A DNA stretch of 64,000 nt, taken from the NCBI GenBank assembly GCA_002494885.1, contig DACV01000007.1, positions 216,628 to 280,627 on the forward strand. Reading direction: 5' to 3'. This stretch comes from Methanobacterium sp. UBA44 (GTDB lineage Archaea; Methanobacteriota; Methanobacteria; Methanobacteriales; Methanobacteriaceae). How positions within the stretch are numbered: position 1 is the first letter of the stretch; each line of letters opens with the position of its first letter. The notes beneath the pieces were generated by a model that was not told the DNA's origin, did not search any database, and worked only from the letters and a program-made list of their open reading frames with translations. The translations under genes were made by a program, and so were the position numbers. Below are positions 25,922-34,386 of this stretch, piece by piece.

Positions 25922-27052
25922 TTACTTTTTCATGACCATTATGTGGCTTACTATCATGGCGCTCAGGAAAATAAATGTTAAAAGTGCGGTTCCGTTTATG
26001 GACCTGTTCATTATGAACAATCCAACCACTGCCTGAGCAATAAATGCTGCAAGAGATCCAATAAGGAGTGCCTCCCTTCCAAGATACTTACGATCGTCTT
26101 TTTCTCTTTTCTCACGATATATGGACAATGTTTTAAAGCCGATGAAAAGAACAGCGACAAACCATATTAAAAGTAGGATTAAGAATCCATATCCAAAGTC
26201 AAAAGAGACTCCAAATATTCCAGGCAGCATGTAATCTATTACATCCTTTTTTGATACCAGAATTCCATAAAATAATGGAAATGGTAAACCAAACATCAGT
26301 ACTAAAGATATTGGTAATGAAATATATCCATCAGATCCTCCAAGACATTCAGTACCCCAGTAGCATGATCCCTGAGCATGTCCCAGAAATGTTGCATTCT
26401 TTATAACCATTGATATACTTGGCAGTGAATACTGTTCAATCCTTGAAATTCTTAAAAGGGGACTTAATATAGACATATCCAGAACATTTGAAAGAAATTC
26501 AAGCGCTCCAAAACCTAATAGGCCCACTATAACCACTGTAAATACCTTTTTTACTGTAAAAGCTGATTTTTGTCTGAAAGATTTTGAAATAATAAAGAAT
26601 CCAATGAGAAGCCCTAAAAACCACAGAATTAAAAAAGATCTGTGCATTAAACCCCCTGCAACTGTAATAAACCCTATAATAAGGTAAATAAACAGTCTCA
26701 GATGAGTAATTTTAATACCAACTTCTTTCATCATTGGTAAGGCGCTTAGGGCAGTTACTACAGCCAGTATAGCAATAGGCCCATAGGGATGAGTAAATTC
26801 ATAATGAGATAAGGGTAAAAACAGGAACAATGCATCCATACCAAACATTAAACAAAATCCTAAGCCCGCAACGAGCGCTATAAAAAGTACAAGACTCAAT
26901 GATATGGGCACAATGTTCAGAAGGAACATAATTCCCACATAAATAATTACGGATATCTCTAATATGAATTGAAGATGATTATGAGCAATTAAAGCCAATT
27001 CTATTCCTCCAAGCCCATTTGGGCTTCTAAATCGATGATTGTGATTAATCAT
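25922..27052 (-). CDS. Multi-pass membrane protein, unknown function
   Basis: The 376-residue protein has about ten hydrophobic segments between residues 30 and 376 and one extramembrane loop with GSCYWGTECLGGSDGYISLP near 235-255. I do not recognise a family. It lies just upstream of, and in the same direction as, DUF1890/DUF1894, so the three may form one operon. Confidence 0.75.
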   Translation of the reverse strand: MINHNHRFRSPNGLGGIELALIAHNHLQFILEISVIIYVGIMFLLNIVPISLSLVLFIALVAGLGFCLMFGMDALFLFLPLSHYEFTHPYGPIAILAVVTALSALPMMKEVGIKITHLRLFIYLIIGFITVAGGLMHRSFLILWFLGLLIGFFIISKSFRQKSAFTVKKVFTVVIVGLLGFGALEFLSNVLDMSILSPLLRISRIEQYSLPSISMVIKNATFLGHAQGSCYWGTECLGGSDGYISLPISLVLMFGLPFPLFYGILVSKKDVIDYMLPGIFGVSFDFGYGFLILLLIWFVAVLFIGFKTLSIYREKREKDDRKYLGREALLIGSLAAFIAQAVVGLFIMNRSINGTALLTFIFLSAMIVSHIMVMKK

Positions 27053-27182
27053 CAGTTAAATATTAAAACATGTATTATACAGTACTAAATCAAAAATTTA
27101 ATAATATTCCTAATGTTTATATCCTTATTTTACCTGTTAAAATCTCTGTTTTAACGCGACAATTTCCAATTCTTTCAGCTAT

Positions 27183-27275
27183 GGATAAATTCATAGAATT
27201 TCCAGGGGCAAACTTCAGTTTTGTCAGCTATCAAAATCAAAGATTTTGATGCAAAGAATTGAGAAATTCTTTGGT
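27183..27275. repeat. Short-hairpin array E
   Basis: AAATTC-ATA-GAATTT within GGA/TCC, then an imperfect CAAACT/AGTTTTG unit, the linker GTCAGCT, ATCAAAATC-AAA-GATTTTGAT (27230-27250), the linker G, and CAAAGAATT-GAGA-AATTCTTTG (27252-27273). It lies between the acetyltransferase 3' end and the membrane-protein gene. Confidence 0.6.
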
Positions 27276-27317
27276 TTTATATCTATTGAACAAACCTCTT
27301 TAAAAGTGTTTGTGATA

Positions 27318-27809
27318 CTATTCTATATATTTATAAAAAACCACCATGTGTTCTCCCATACCATTGTAATTTCTAATGGCACTGGCACCCATAATATTTA
27401 TAATATTGCCTTTTTTTTCTTCTAGGAAACCTAAATTCCTGTAGAATGATATTGACTTCCAGTTTATCGGTTTAGTAATTAAATAAACCTTTTTACAACC
27501 TTTTAATGATACAGCTTCAAAGAATTTTTCTACAAGTGATTTTCCTATACCTCTGGTTCTGATCTTAGGATCAACACATAAAAGGTGCATGTATGCTTCT
27601 TCAGGGTCTTCCTGAGATACGAAACCTAAAAGAAATCCGGCTAATTCTCCCGAATCTAATTCAACCACCAGAGATGTACTTTTAAAAAATTTAGTGAATA
27701 TGTGATAAATAGAATTCCTTTCCGTCACCATTGGACTGCATTTCTCTGCAAGATCAGCTATTTTCACAAAATCTTCTTCTTCTGTGTTTCTTATACAGTA
27801 ATCTGTCAT
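27318..27809 (-). CDS. GNAT-family N-acetyltransferase
   Basis: The 163-residue protein has the GNAT core: LAGFLLGF strand, then the acetyl-CoA loop RTRGIGKSLVEKF near 87-99 and the NWKSISFYRNLGFLEEKKG end. Substrate not predictable. It is divergent from tRNA-Ala and shares its short promoter region. Confidence 0.87.
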   Translation of the reverse strand: MTDYCIRNTEEEDFVKIADLAEKCSPMVTERNSIYHIFTKFFKSTSLVVELDSGELAGFLLGFVSQEDPEEAYMHLLCVDPKIRTRGIGKSLVEKFFEAVSLKGCKKVYLITKPINWKSISFYRNLGFLEEKKGNIINIMGASAIRNYNGMGEHMVVFYKYIE

Positions 27810-27882
27810 CTATAAATTCCCCCTAATTTTAAATAGCATTATATTTAAATATTACAAAACTAAATTGTTAATTACTGTAATG

Positions 27883-27900
27883 ATACTATTTAAATAGTAT
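27883..27900. promoter_or_regulatory. Palindromic TATA-box region of tRNA-Ala
   Basis: ATACTATTTAAATAGTAT is a perfect 18-base palindrome around TTTAAATA. It is centred about 28 bases before tRNA-Ala and about 80 bases before the divergent GNAT gene, so it could act as a two-way promoter. Confidence 0.5.
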
Positions 27901-27919
27901 TTCATTCAAGTTATATTGC

Positions 27920-27992
<73 letters not shown>

Positions 27993-28008
27993 CTATTTTT
28001 TTGAACTT

Positions 28009-29034
28009 TTAAAAACCTGCAGATTCATAAATATTCCTAATTACCAGATCAAAAAGGTCATCAGTTTCTATTTCCTTTTTATCTCCATGATCCTTTAATA
28101 AATTCAAAGAAATATCAATAATTTCATCCAGATTTGTAGATCTTTTCATTAAGCCCTGATCAACATAATATTTATCTACAGCTAATATTTTACCGGGATA
28201 GCATGAAATTACAGGAGTACCTAATAAAGCAGCCTCTCTATTCATTGTACCCCCTGCACCAATTACTAAATCGCATTTTTTCATTAAACTGAACGTATCC
28301 ACAGGAGGTTTTATTAAAGTGACGTCTGGATCATCTTCAAATATTTGTTGCTGTTCTTTGAATCTTGGAATTACCAGAATATTTGCATATTCCTCTAAAG
28401 CATCCACAATTGGGGATAAAACTGATTTTTTGCAATCAGTATCTAAATATGAAGCAAGAGCTGGCTCCGGTCTCATTAGTATGGTTTTTTGCTTCTCTAA
28501 GTTTAAATTAAGGTCTTCAAATATCTTATCATTATATTTAAAGTCCTTAAGATGAGTGAGTTCAGATGTACCATTGTATCTAATTAAATTATTTGGATCT
28601 GCCCCTGTTTTTAAAACATCCCATGTATCTATGGCTTCAGGAATTATTATTTTGTTACAAAGAGGTAATGTAAGTTTATTTGCAGCAAGGGCGTGTTCAT
28701 TATCCAGGACATAAACACTGGGTATGCCCAATCCAAAAGATACTCTGGGAAGTTCTATTGAGTGCTTTGATACAGCAACATCCGGTTTTTCGTTTGAAAT
28801 TAGCCTTGAAAGTTCGTAGGATCTTTTTGTACTTTCCTCAAGTTTTTGTGAAAGGGATACTCCATGTTTTCCCACAGATATGTGTCCTATTTTAAAAAGA
28901 GCAAGTAATTTATGAATATCCCCAAATTTACGGGAAGTTATCAGCACATCTTCCCCTTCTGCCTTTAAATAATCAATTATACTTTTAAAAAACCTCACAT
29001 GAGGTGAATTTACAAGATCGATCCATACCTTCAA
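28009..29034 (-). CDS. DUF354 family glycosyltransferase-like protein
   Basis: The 341-residue protein matches DUF354: VWIDLVNSPHVRFFKSIIDYL at the start and KKCDLVIGAGGTMNREAALLGTP near 250-275, the GT-B type nucleotide-sugar site also seen in UDP-GlcNAc 2-epimerases. Archaea-rich family; likely cytosolic sugar metabolism. Substrate unknown. Confidence 0.85.
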   Translation of the reverse strand: MKVWIDLVNSPHVRFFKSIIDYLKAEGEDVLITSRKFGDIHKLLALFKIGHISVGKHGVSLSQKLEESTKRSYELSRLISNEKPDVAVSKHSIELPRVSFGLGIPSVYVLDNEHALAANKLTLPLCNKIIIPEAIDTWDVLKTGADPNNLIRYNGTSELTHLKDFKYNDKIFEDLNLNLEKQKTILMRPEPALASYLDTDCKKSVLSPIVDALEEYANILVIPRFKEQQQIFEDDPDVTLIKPPVDTFSLMKKCDLVIGAGGTMNREAALLGTPVISCYPGKILAVDKYYVDQGLMKRSTNLDEIIDISLNLLKDHGDKKEIETDDLFDLVIRNIYESAGF

Positions 29035-29061
29035 CTGATCACCGGCTTAAAAAATTAAAAA

Positions 29062-29721
29062 TTATTCATTCATAAATTTCTTGATGTTCTCAATAATCTC
29101 ATCAAGGCCTTCGCCTGTTTTAAGACTACTTTTTATAACAACAGCATCTGGATTAAGTTTTTTAACATCTTCAAACATTTTATTTTCATCAGCACCGACT
29201 GCTTCGGCTATATCAACCTTGTTAATAATCACAATATCTGCATCTTTAAAAATCAGAGGATGTTTTTCTACAGTATCGTCTCCCTCACTCACACTTATGA
29301 CTACCATCCTTATATGAGCTCCAAGGTCGAAATCAACAGGACAAATGAGATTTCCTACATTTTCTATAAATAAAAGTTCGATATCTCCAAGTGGAAGATC
29401 TCCCAGAGCATGTTCCACGAGATGAGCGTCAAGATGACATTCTTTACCTGTATTAAGCCCTACAACTGGAACGTTATATTTTTCAAATCTTCCTGCATCG
29501 AACCTACTTATTACGTCCCCTGCTATGACGCCTATCTTATAATCAATTTTTTCGATGAGATTTTCTATAAGAGAAGTTTTTCCAGAGCCAATGGCCCCTA
29601 AAACATCCACTGTAAATACATCTGCTTTATCAAATATTTTTTGATTTCTCTTAGCAAGCTTTTTGTTAGCAAGCATTATGTCATGCTGTATTTCTACTTC
29701 AGCGATTTTATGCATCTTCAT
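29062..29721 (-). CDS. hypB: Hydrogenase nickel incorporation GTPase HypB
   Basis: The 219-residue protein has P-loop GAIGSGKTSL near 41-50, the metal-binding NTGKECHLDAHLV near 90-102 and the NKVD GTPase motif near 165. It delivers nickel to hydrogenase large subunits together with HypA. The start overlaps the end of hypA by 14 bases, so translation is coupled. The Cys-rich N-terminal nickel store of some bacterial HypB proteins is absent. Confidence 0.95.
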   Translation of the reverse strand: MKMHKIAEVEIQHDIMLANKKLAKRNQKIFDKADVFTVDVLGAIGSGKTSLIENLIEKIDYKIGVIAGDVISRFDAGRFEKYNVPVVGLNTGKECHLDAHLVEHALGDLPLGDIELLFIENVGNLICPVDFDLGAHIRMVVISVSEGDDTVEKHPLIFKDADIVIINKVDIAEAVGADENKMFEDVKKLNPDAVVIKSSLKTGEGLDEIIENIKKFMNE

Positions 29722-30088
29722 CCTCCTTTTCTATTTTAATGTTTTTAACATTACATTCTCTTCCTTTAATTATCTTAATGGAAACTTCTTCACATTCAGG
29801 ACATTTTACAATAGGCATATAATGATCTAATTCATCTGAACCTGCTGGACCTTCGTAATTACATGATTCACATTTTATTTCGATGGGAATTTCTTCTACC
29901 TTTATTTCAGCACCTTCAAGAAGAGTATCTTCACTTAAAACACCGACCATGAATTTAAGTTGTTCAGGGTTAAGTAAGGCAAGTCCTCCAATTTCTATTG
30001 TAACTTCAATAATTTGTTGAGCGTCATTTTTTTCTGCAACATCAACTGCAGTCTTTACTATGGCATCTGCCATTGAAAGTTCGTGCAT
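29708..30088 (-). CDS. hypA: Hydrogenase nickel incorporation protein HypA
   Basis: Start set at ATG 30088, giving the conserved MHELSMADAI N-terminus whose Met and His bind nickel; GAGGTGGAG is directly upstream. A zinc site is formed by CESC and CPEC near 72-100. Length 126 is typical of archaeal HypA. Confidence 0.94.
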   Translation of the reverse strand: MHELSMADAIVKTAVDVAEKNDAQQIIEVTIEIGGLALLNPEQLKFMVGVLSEDTLLEGAEIKVEEIPIEIKCESCNYEGPAGSDELDHYMPIVKCPECEEVSIKIIKGRECNVKNIKIEKEDEDA

Positions 30089-30287
30089 TATCTCCACCTC
30101 TAATATATCAGGATTTGTTCAATGTTAATTTATAGAATATCAGTTTTTTTTTAAGTTATTAAAATAATGATATCAATGTTAAAGTAATCTAAAATAGATT
30201 AACTTATTATATATTAATTCATATGGTAAATAAGTTGATTTCAATTTAATAAGTAAAATACTTTTACAATAATAATAGGTGATTTTC

Positions 30288-31151
30288 TTGATAATAGGCG
30301 GATCTGCTTCACAAAAATTAGCAGCAAAGATTGCAAAAGAACTCAAAACTACGTTAATTCCCATTGAAACACGGAAATTCCCAGATGGTGAAAGATATAT
30401 TCGTATAAAAGGCCAATTAGAAGATAAAGCCATTGTTGTTCAATCAACAGGATATCCTCAGGATGAAAATTTAATAGAACTTTTTTTGATCCTTAAAAAT
30501 TTAAAGAGTATGGGTATTAAAAAAATTAAGGTTGTAATTCCCTACTTTGGATATGGAAGGCAGGAAAGACGTTTTAAAAGTGGCGAGGCAGTTTCAGCCA
30601 CTATAATCTCCCAACTTCTTGAATTTGCAGGAGCAGATAAAGTATTCTGCGTAAACCTTCATGAGAATAACATCACTGACTTTTTTAAGATTCCTGCATA
30701 TGATCTCTCTGCAATGCCCCCTATTGCAGATTATATTCAAAAAACACTTGAAAACCCTGTTATCATAGCGCCGGATAAGGGAGCTCTGGGTTTTGCAAAA
30801 GAAATCGCAGAAATTCTTAACTGTGGATATGATTATCTTGAAAAAACAAGAATATCGCCAGAAGTTGTGGAAACAAAACCAAAAAGTCTTGATATTAAGG
30901 GGAAGGAAGCCGTCATAATTGATGATATTATAAGCACAGGCGGCACAATTGTGAATGCTGTGAAAATTTTAAAAGAACATGGTGCTTCAAAGGTCTTGGT
31001 ATCTTGCGTTCACCCAGTACTTGTTGAAGATGCACTGCTTAAAATCTTTGCTGCGGGAGTTGACGACGTTGTTGCTACTGATACACTCCAATCTGAAGTA
31101 AGTGTTATATCTGTGGCTTCTATTATTGCCGAAGCTCTTAAAAAAGATTAA
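30288..31151 (+). CDS. prs: Ribose-phosphate pyrophosphokinase
   Basis: TTG at 30288 is taken as the start: it gives the typical archaeal N-terminus MIIGGSASQKLA and has AGGTGAT four bases upstream. The in-frame GTG at 30279 overlaps that site. Active-site segments are FPDGERYIRI, FGYGRQERRF and the PRPP loop IDDIISTGGTIV near 213-224. It makes PRPP from ribose 5-phosphate and ATP. Confidence 0.95.
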   Translation: MIIGGSASQKLAAKIAKELKTTLIPIETRKFPDGERYIRIKGQLEDKAIVVQSTGYPQDENLIELFLILKNLKSMGIKKIKVVIPYFGYGRQERRFKSGEAVSATIISQLLEFAGADKVFCVNLHENNITDFFKIPAYDLSAMPPIADYIQKTLENPVIIAPDKGALGFAKEIAEILNCGYDYLEKTRISPEVVETKPKSLDIKGKEAVIIDDIISTGGTIVNAVKILKEHGASKVLVSCVHPVLVEDALLKIFAAGVDDVVATDTLQSEVSVISVASIIAEALKKD

Positions 31152-31172
31152 AACTAATTCTAAATCTATAAC

Positions 31173-31202
31173 TATGTAAACCCAACTATCTGGGTTTACA
31201 TA
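31173..31202. terminator. Strong hairpin between prs and the convergent ATPase gene
   Basis: TATGTAAACCCA and TGGGTTTACATA form a perfect 12-bp stem with the loop ACTATC. It contains the last codons and stop of the convergent P-loop ATPase gene. Likely bidirectional terminator. Confidence 0.6.
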
Positions 31203-31998
31203 CAGGATTTACTGCTTTAATATTTGAATGAGATGCATTTAAAGTCACTAAATTATTTTCTATAGCTTCCAGTATGTATCTCGGCCTGCGTCCATATTTC
31301 TGGATGTATATTCTAATTTGAAATTCATTTATGCCTTCAAAGTGACTTTTAACTATTTCAATAGTTTCTGTTTCCGAATATTTTATTTCCACTACCTCAA
31401 AAAACAATTTTAATATTCCAGCAAATAATTTAGATAAAAAGCTGAAATCTGATAATAAATCGTGTTTCTTTTTATTTAAAATAAATGTCAATGTAGTATG
31501 AAAAATTAGATTTACTCTCTTTAAGTCATCTAAATGTTTTAAACATTCATGAATAACCATAATATAGAATATTATTGATTTTAAACGGTTGCATCGTAAC
31601 CATTCAGTGAGTTCAATCCTGTTTTTATTTAAATTTCCATAATCAAGTAATTTATCAGCGAATAAAATTGCATCAAACTTCGAAAGTTCTTCATATGCAT
31701 CCTTTTTTGTCTTAACATTAAAATCTTTCTTTAATGTATTTACAAATTCTTCTAATACCTCTCCAGGACTCAATTTTACACTGCTTAAGTTAAGTTCAAC
31801 ATCATAGAACTTCAAATTTAAAAGATTTATTGCATGATAAATATTGGAAGATTTACCCGTTCCTGGGGAACCAGTTATGTGAATAATCCTTCCTTTTTGG
31901 CTATTTAAACTCTTAAATTTATTACAGAGTTTTAAAAAAGCGGATGTGGCCACAAAAATCTGATTATCTTCTGTACAGGTTATTTTAAATCTTTTCAT
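31186..31998 (-). CDS. P-loop ATPase (AAA-like), unknown role
   Basis: The 270-residue protein has Walker A GSPGTGKSSN near 43-52, a Walker-B-like LIFHTTLTFIL segment and a basic C-terminus (IQKYGRRPRYILEAI). It resembles the archaeal Orc/Cdc6-like or STAND ATPase group only in the P-loop; no named family is claimed. Monocistronic. Confidence 0.7.
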   Translation of the reverse strand: MKRFKITCTEDNQIFVATSAFLKLCNKFKSLNSQKGRIIHITGSPGTGKSSNIYHAINLLNLKFYDVELNLSSVKLSPGEVLEEFVNTLKKDFNVKTKKDAYEELSKFDAILFADKLLDYGNLNKNRIELTEWLRCNRLKSIIFYIMVIHECLKHLDDLKRVNLIFHTTLTFILNKKKHDLLSDFSFLSKLFAGILKLFFEVVEIKYSETETIEIVKSHFEGINEFQIRIYIQKYGRRPRYILEAIENNLVTLNASHSNIKAVNPVCKPR

Positions 31999-32108
31999 AT
32001 GTTTATTATGTATTTGATTATTGTTAATATTATTTTAATTTTTATTAACATATTAAAAGTAGGATCCAAATTTTGAAGTAGAAGTTAGCAATGCTATAAT
32101 TATTTAAA

Positions 32109-32477
32109 ATGCTTAAAAGTGGTGATAATTTGGTTAAATGGAAAAATATAATATCGGGAAGCTTATCAGGAAAAGAGAAATCAGATATTGATTTTGATAG
32201 AGAAAATATGATTAAATGTCTCTGTTCTCAATGCCCTGTTCAAAGGAATAGTGAATGTGCTCAAAACAAAATGAAAATGCTACAAATATCTATGAAAGGG
32301 ATGAGCCCTGAACCATCAGATTTTCCTGGAATGTACTGTGCAAATGGAAAAGCAGTTTGCGATGATCTGGACGTTCATAAAAAATGTCAATGTATAAATT
32401 GTGAAGTCTGGAAAAAATATGAACTGAATTCAAAGAAACCAGACTTAAATTTCTGTCAAAATGGAAAAGCAGAATAA
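32109..32477 (+). CDS. DUF2769 cysteine-rich protein
   Basis: Residues about 36-120 hold nine or more cysteines in the DUF2769 pattern (CLCSQCPVQ, MYCANGKAVC, CQCINCEVW, FCQNGK). Likely a metal or cluster binder of unknown function. ATG 32109 lacks a strong site; TTG near 32130, after GGTGATAA, would give a shorter product with the same domain. Confidence 0.75.
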   Translation: MLKSGDNLVKWKNIISGSLSGKEKSDIDFDRENMIKCLCSQCPVQRNSECAQNKMKMLQISMKGMSPEPSDFPGMYCANGKAVCDDLDVHKKCQCINCEVWKKYELNSKKPDLNFCQNGKAE

Positions 32478-32494
32478 TATTTAAGTTTTGGTGT

Positions 32495-32626
32495 TGGACA
32501 TCATATTATATAAAACCAATTTTATTTAAACCAAAAGAGGATTCATTCTCCCAAATAATTAGATTTGGAAAAACTGTAAATTACATAAATTTCTATGATT
32601 ACCAAAACTCATTAGAGAAGAATTAA
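32495..32626 (+). pseudogene. Fragment of a cobyric acid synthase gene
   Basis: Reading from 32495 gives YIKPILFKPKEDSFSQII and then INFYDYQNSLEKN before a stop at 32624. The intact cobyric acid synthase at 37277 has NPILLKPKEDFISQVIVHGK and MNFYDYQNSFRKN in the same order and spacing. About 44 codons remain, with no start or catalytic residues. It is a remnant of a second cbiP/cobQ copy. Confidence 0.8.
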
Positions 32627-34204
32627 TCAATTTTTTCTATTTGCAGGCTCAACATTAACAGATTTGCCCTTAATGTTTCCTCTGTTCATCAAAGAAAGAA
32701 ACTCTTTTGCATTTGATTCAGGTATTTCAACAAAGGAAAACTTATCAAATATGTCTATTTTGCCAATTAGCTGGCTTGAAAGTCCTGTTTCTTCTGCAAT
32801 GCCCTTAACTATGTCTTTTGCCTTGATTCTTTGTTTCCGGCCAACATTAATAAAGAATCTTACCATGCCCTGACTTGCGCCTGTATCTCCGAAACTTTCC
32901 TCTTCTGAACCATTATCTTTACTCATAAATATTTTTAAAAGAGCTGCAGATGTTTCAACAGAAGTATAATCTTCTTCCATTAATCCCTCAACTAAATGAA
33001 TATATTTAGTTAAATCAGCGTTGTTAATTACAGATTTTACTTTTTCTAAAAACTTATCAGTTCTGATTTCTTCAACATCAGCAAGTGAGGGGATTTTATG
33101 CTGTTCTATCTTGGTTTTGGTGAATTTTTGTATATCCCTTAACTGATAGATTTCCCTTCCAGACACGAATGTAAACGCTCTTCCTGTCCTACCTGCACGG
33201 CCTGTTCTACCAATTCTGTGAACATAATATTCATCATCGTTTGGTACATCGTAATTAAATACTGCTTCGATGTCGTCTACATCAATTCCACGTGCAGCTA
33301 CGTCAGTTGCAACGAGAATTTCAATTTGACTGCTTCTGAACTTTGCCATAACGTTATCCCTTTGTCTCTGAGTCATATCCCCATGAAGTCCATCAGCAAG
33401 GAATCCTCGAACCTGGAGATGAGTTACAAGAGTATCAACACGTTTTTTTGTATTACAGAAAACCAAAGATAATTTTGGATTATATACATCAATTAAACGA
33501 GATAAAAGTTCTAATTTCATCTTTTCCTTAACTTCAAAATAAATCTGCTGGATTTCAGGTACAGTCATTTCCTGATGAACAACCTTTAAAAATTCTGGAT
33601 CATTTAGATATTTTTTAGTTAAATTTAAAATAGGTTTAGACATAGTAGCTGAAAAAAGAAGTGTTTGACGCTCATAAGGCATGTCTTCAAGTACGAACTC
33701 TATATCTTCACGGAATCCCATATCAAGCATTTCATCTGCTTCATCAAGAACCATGATTTTCACATTGTTCATTTTTAAAGTTCCTCGCCTCATGTGATCC
33801 ATTACACGGCCGGGTGTACCTATAATAATCTGAACGCCTTTTTTTAATGCTTTAATTTGCCTCTCAATAGGTTGACCTCCGTATATTGGCAGAACATTAA
33901 GCTTTTTTATATATTTTGATAATTTCCTTAATTCTTCAGCAACCTGAATTGCAAGCTCCCTTGTAGGGCATAAAATTACTGCCTGTAATTTCTTATTTTC
34001 AGGATTTACCATTTCTAAAAGAGGTATTCCAAAAGCTGCAGTTTTTCCCGTACCTGTTTGGGCCTGACCTATTACATCTCTCTTTTTTAATATATATGGA
34101 ATTGCAAGAGACTGTATTGGAGTTGTTTCCTCAAATCCCATATCTTCAACTGCCCTTTTAATCTCATCTTTGAGATCTAAATCAAAAAATCTTAATTTTT
34201 CCAT
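32627..34204 (-). CDS. DEAD-box RNA helicase with DbpA-type RNA-binding domain
   Basis: The 525-residue protein has all helicase motifs: Q motif, AQTGTGKT near 44, PTRELA, DEAD near 154, SAT near 186, ARGIDV and HRIGRTGR. Residues about 440-515 are a DbpA-like RNA-binding domain (VRFFINVGRKQRIKAKDIV, GKIDIFDKFSFVEIP). Probable role in ribosome assembly or mRNA unwinding. Confidence 0.95.
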   Translation of the reverse strand: MEKLRFFDLDLKDEIKRAVEDMGFEETTPIQSLAIPYILKKRDVIGQAQTGTGKTAAFGIPLLEMVNPENKKLQAVILCPTRELAIQVAEELRKLSKYIKKLNVLPIYGGQPIERQIKALKKGVQIIIGTPGRVMDHMRRGTLKMNNVKIMVLDEADEMLDMGFREDIEFVLEDMPYERQTLLFSATMSKPILNLTKKYLNDPEFLKVVHQEMTVPEIQQIYFEVKEKMKLELLSRLIDVYNPKLSLVFCNTKKRVDTLVTHLQVRGFLADGLHGDMTQRQRDNVMAKFRSSQIEILVATDVAARGIDVDDIEAVFNYDVPNDDEYYVHRIGRTGRAGRTGRAFTFVSGREIYQLRDIQKFTKTKIEQHKIPSLADVEEIRTDKFLEKVKSVINNADLTKYIHLVEGLMEEDYTSVETSAALLKIFMSKDNGSEEESFGDTGASQGMVRFFINVGRKQRIKAKDIVKGIAEETGLSSQLIGKIDIFDKFSFVEIPESNAKEFLSLMNRGNIKGKSVNVEPANRKN

Positions 34205-34359
34205 CTTATCGTCCTTTAGTTATTAATTTCAATTAATATTTATTAAATACATTTTAGTTAAAAATTAGCATGAAAATGAATATCACATAATTCTTAATTA
34301 ATCATTTGAATTTAAAAACATTTAAATCAACTGGTTCAAAAAACAAAATAAATTAAAAA

Positions 34360-34377
34360 TGAAAGGAATTCCTTTCA
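34360..34377. terminator. Perfect palindrome downstream of lonB
   Basis: TGAAAGGAATTCCTTTCA, an 18-base perfect palindrome flanked by A/T runs, lies just after the lonB stop. Probably a 3'-end structure. Confidence 0.4.
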
Positions 34378-34386
34378 AAATCAAAT

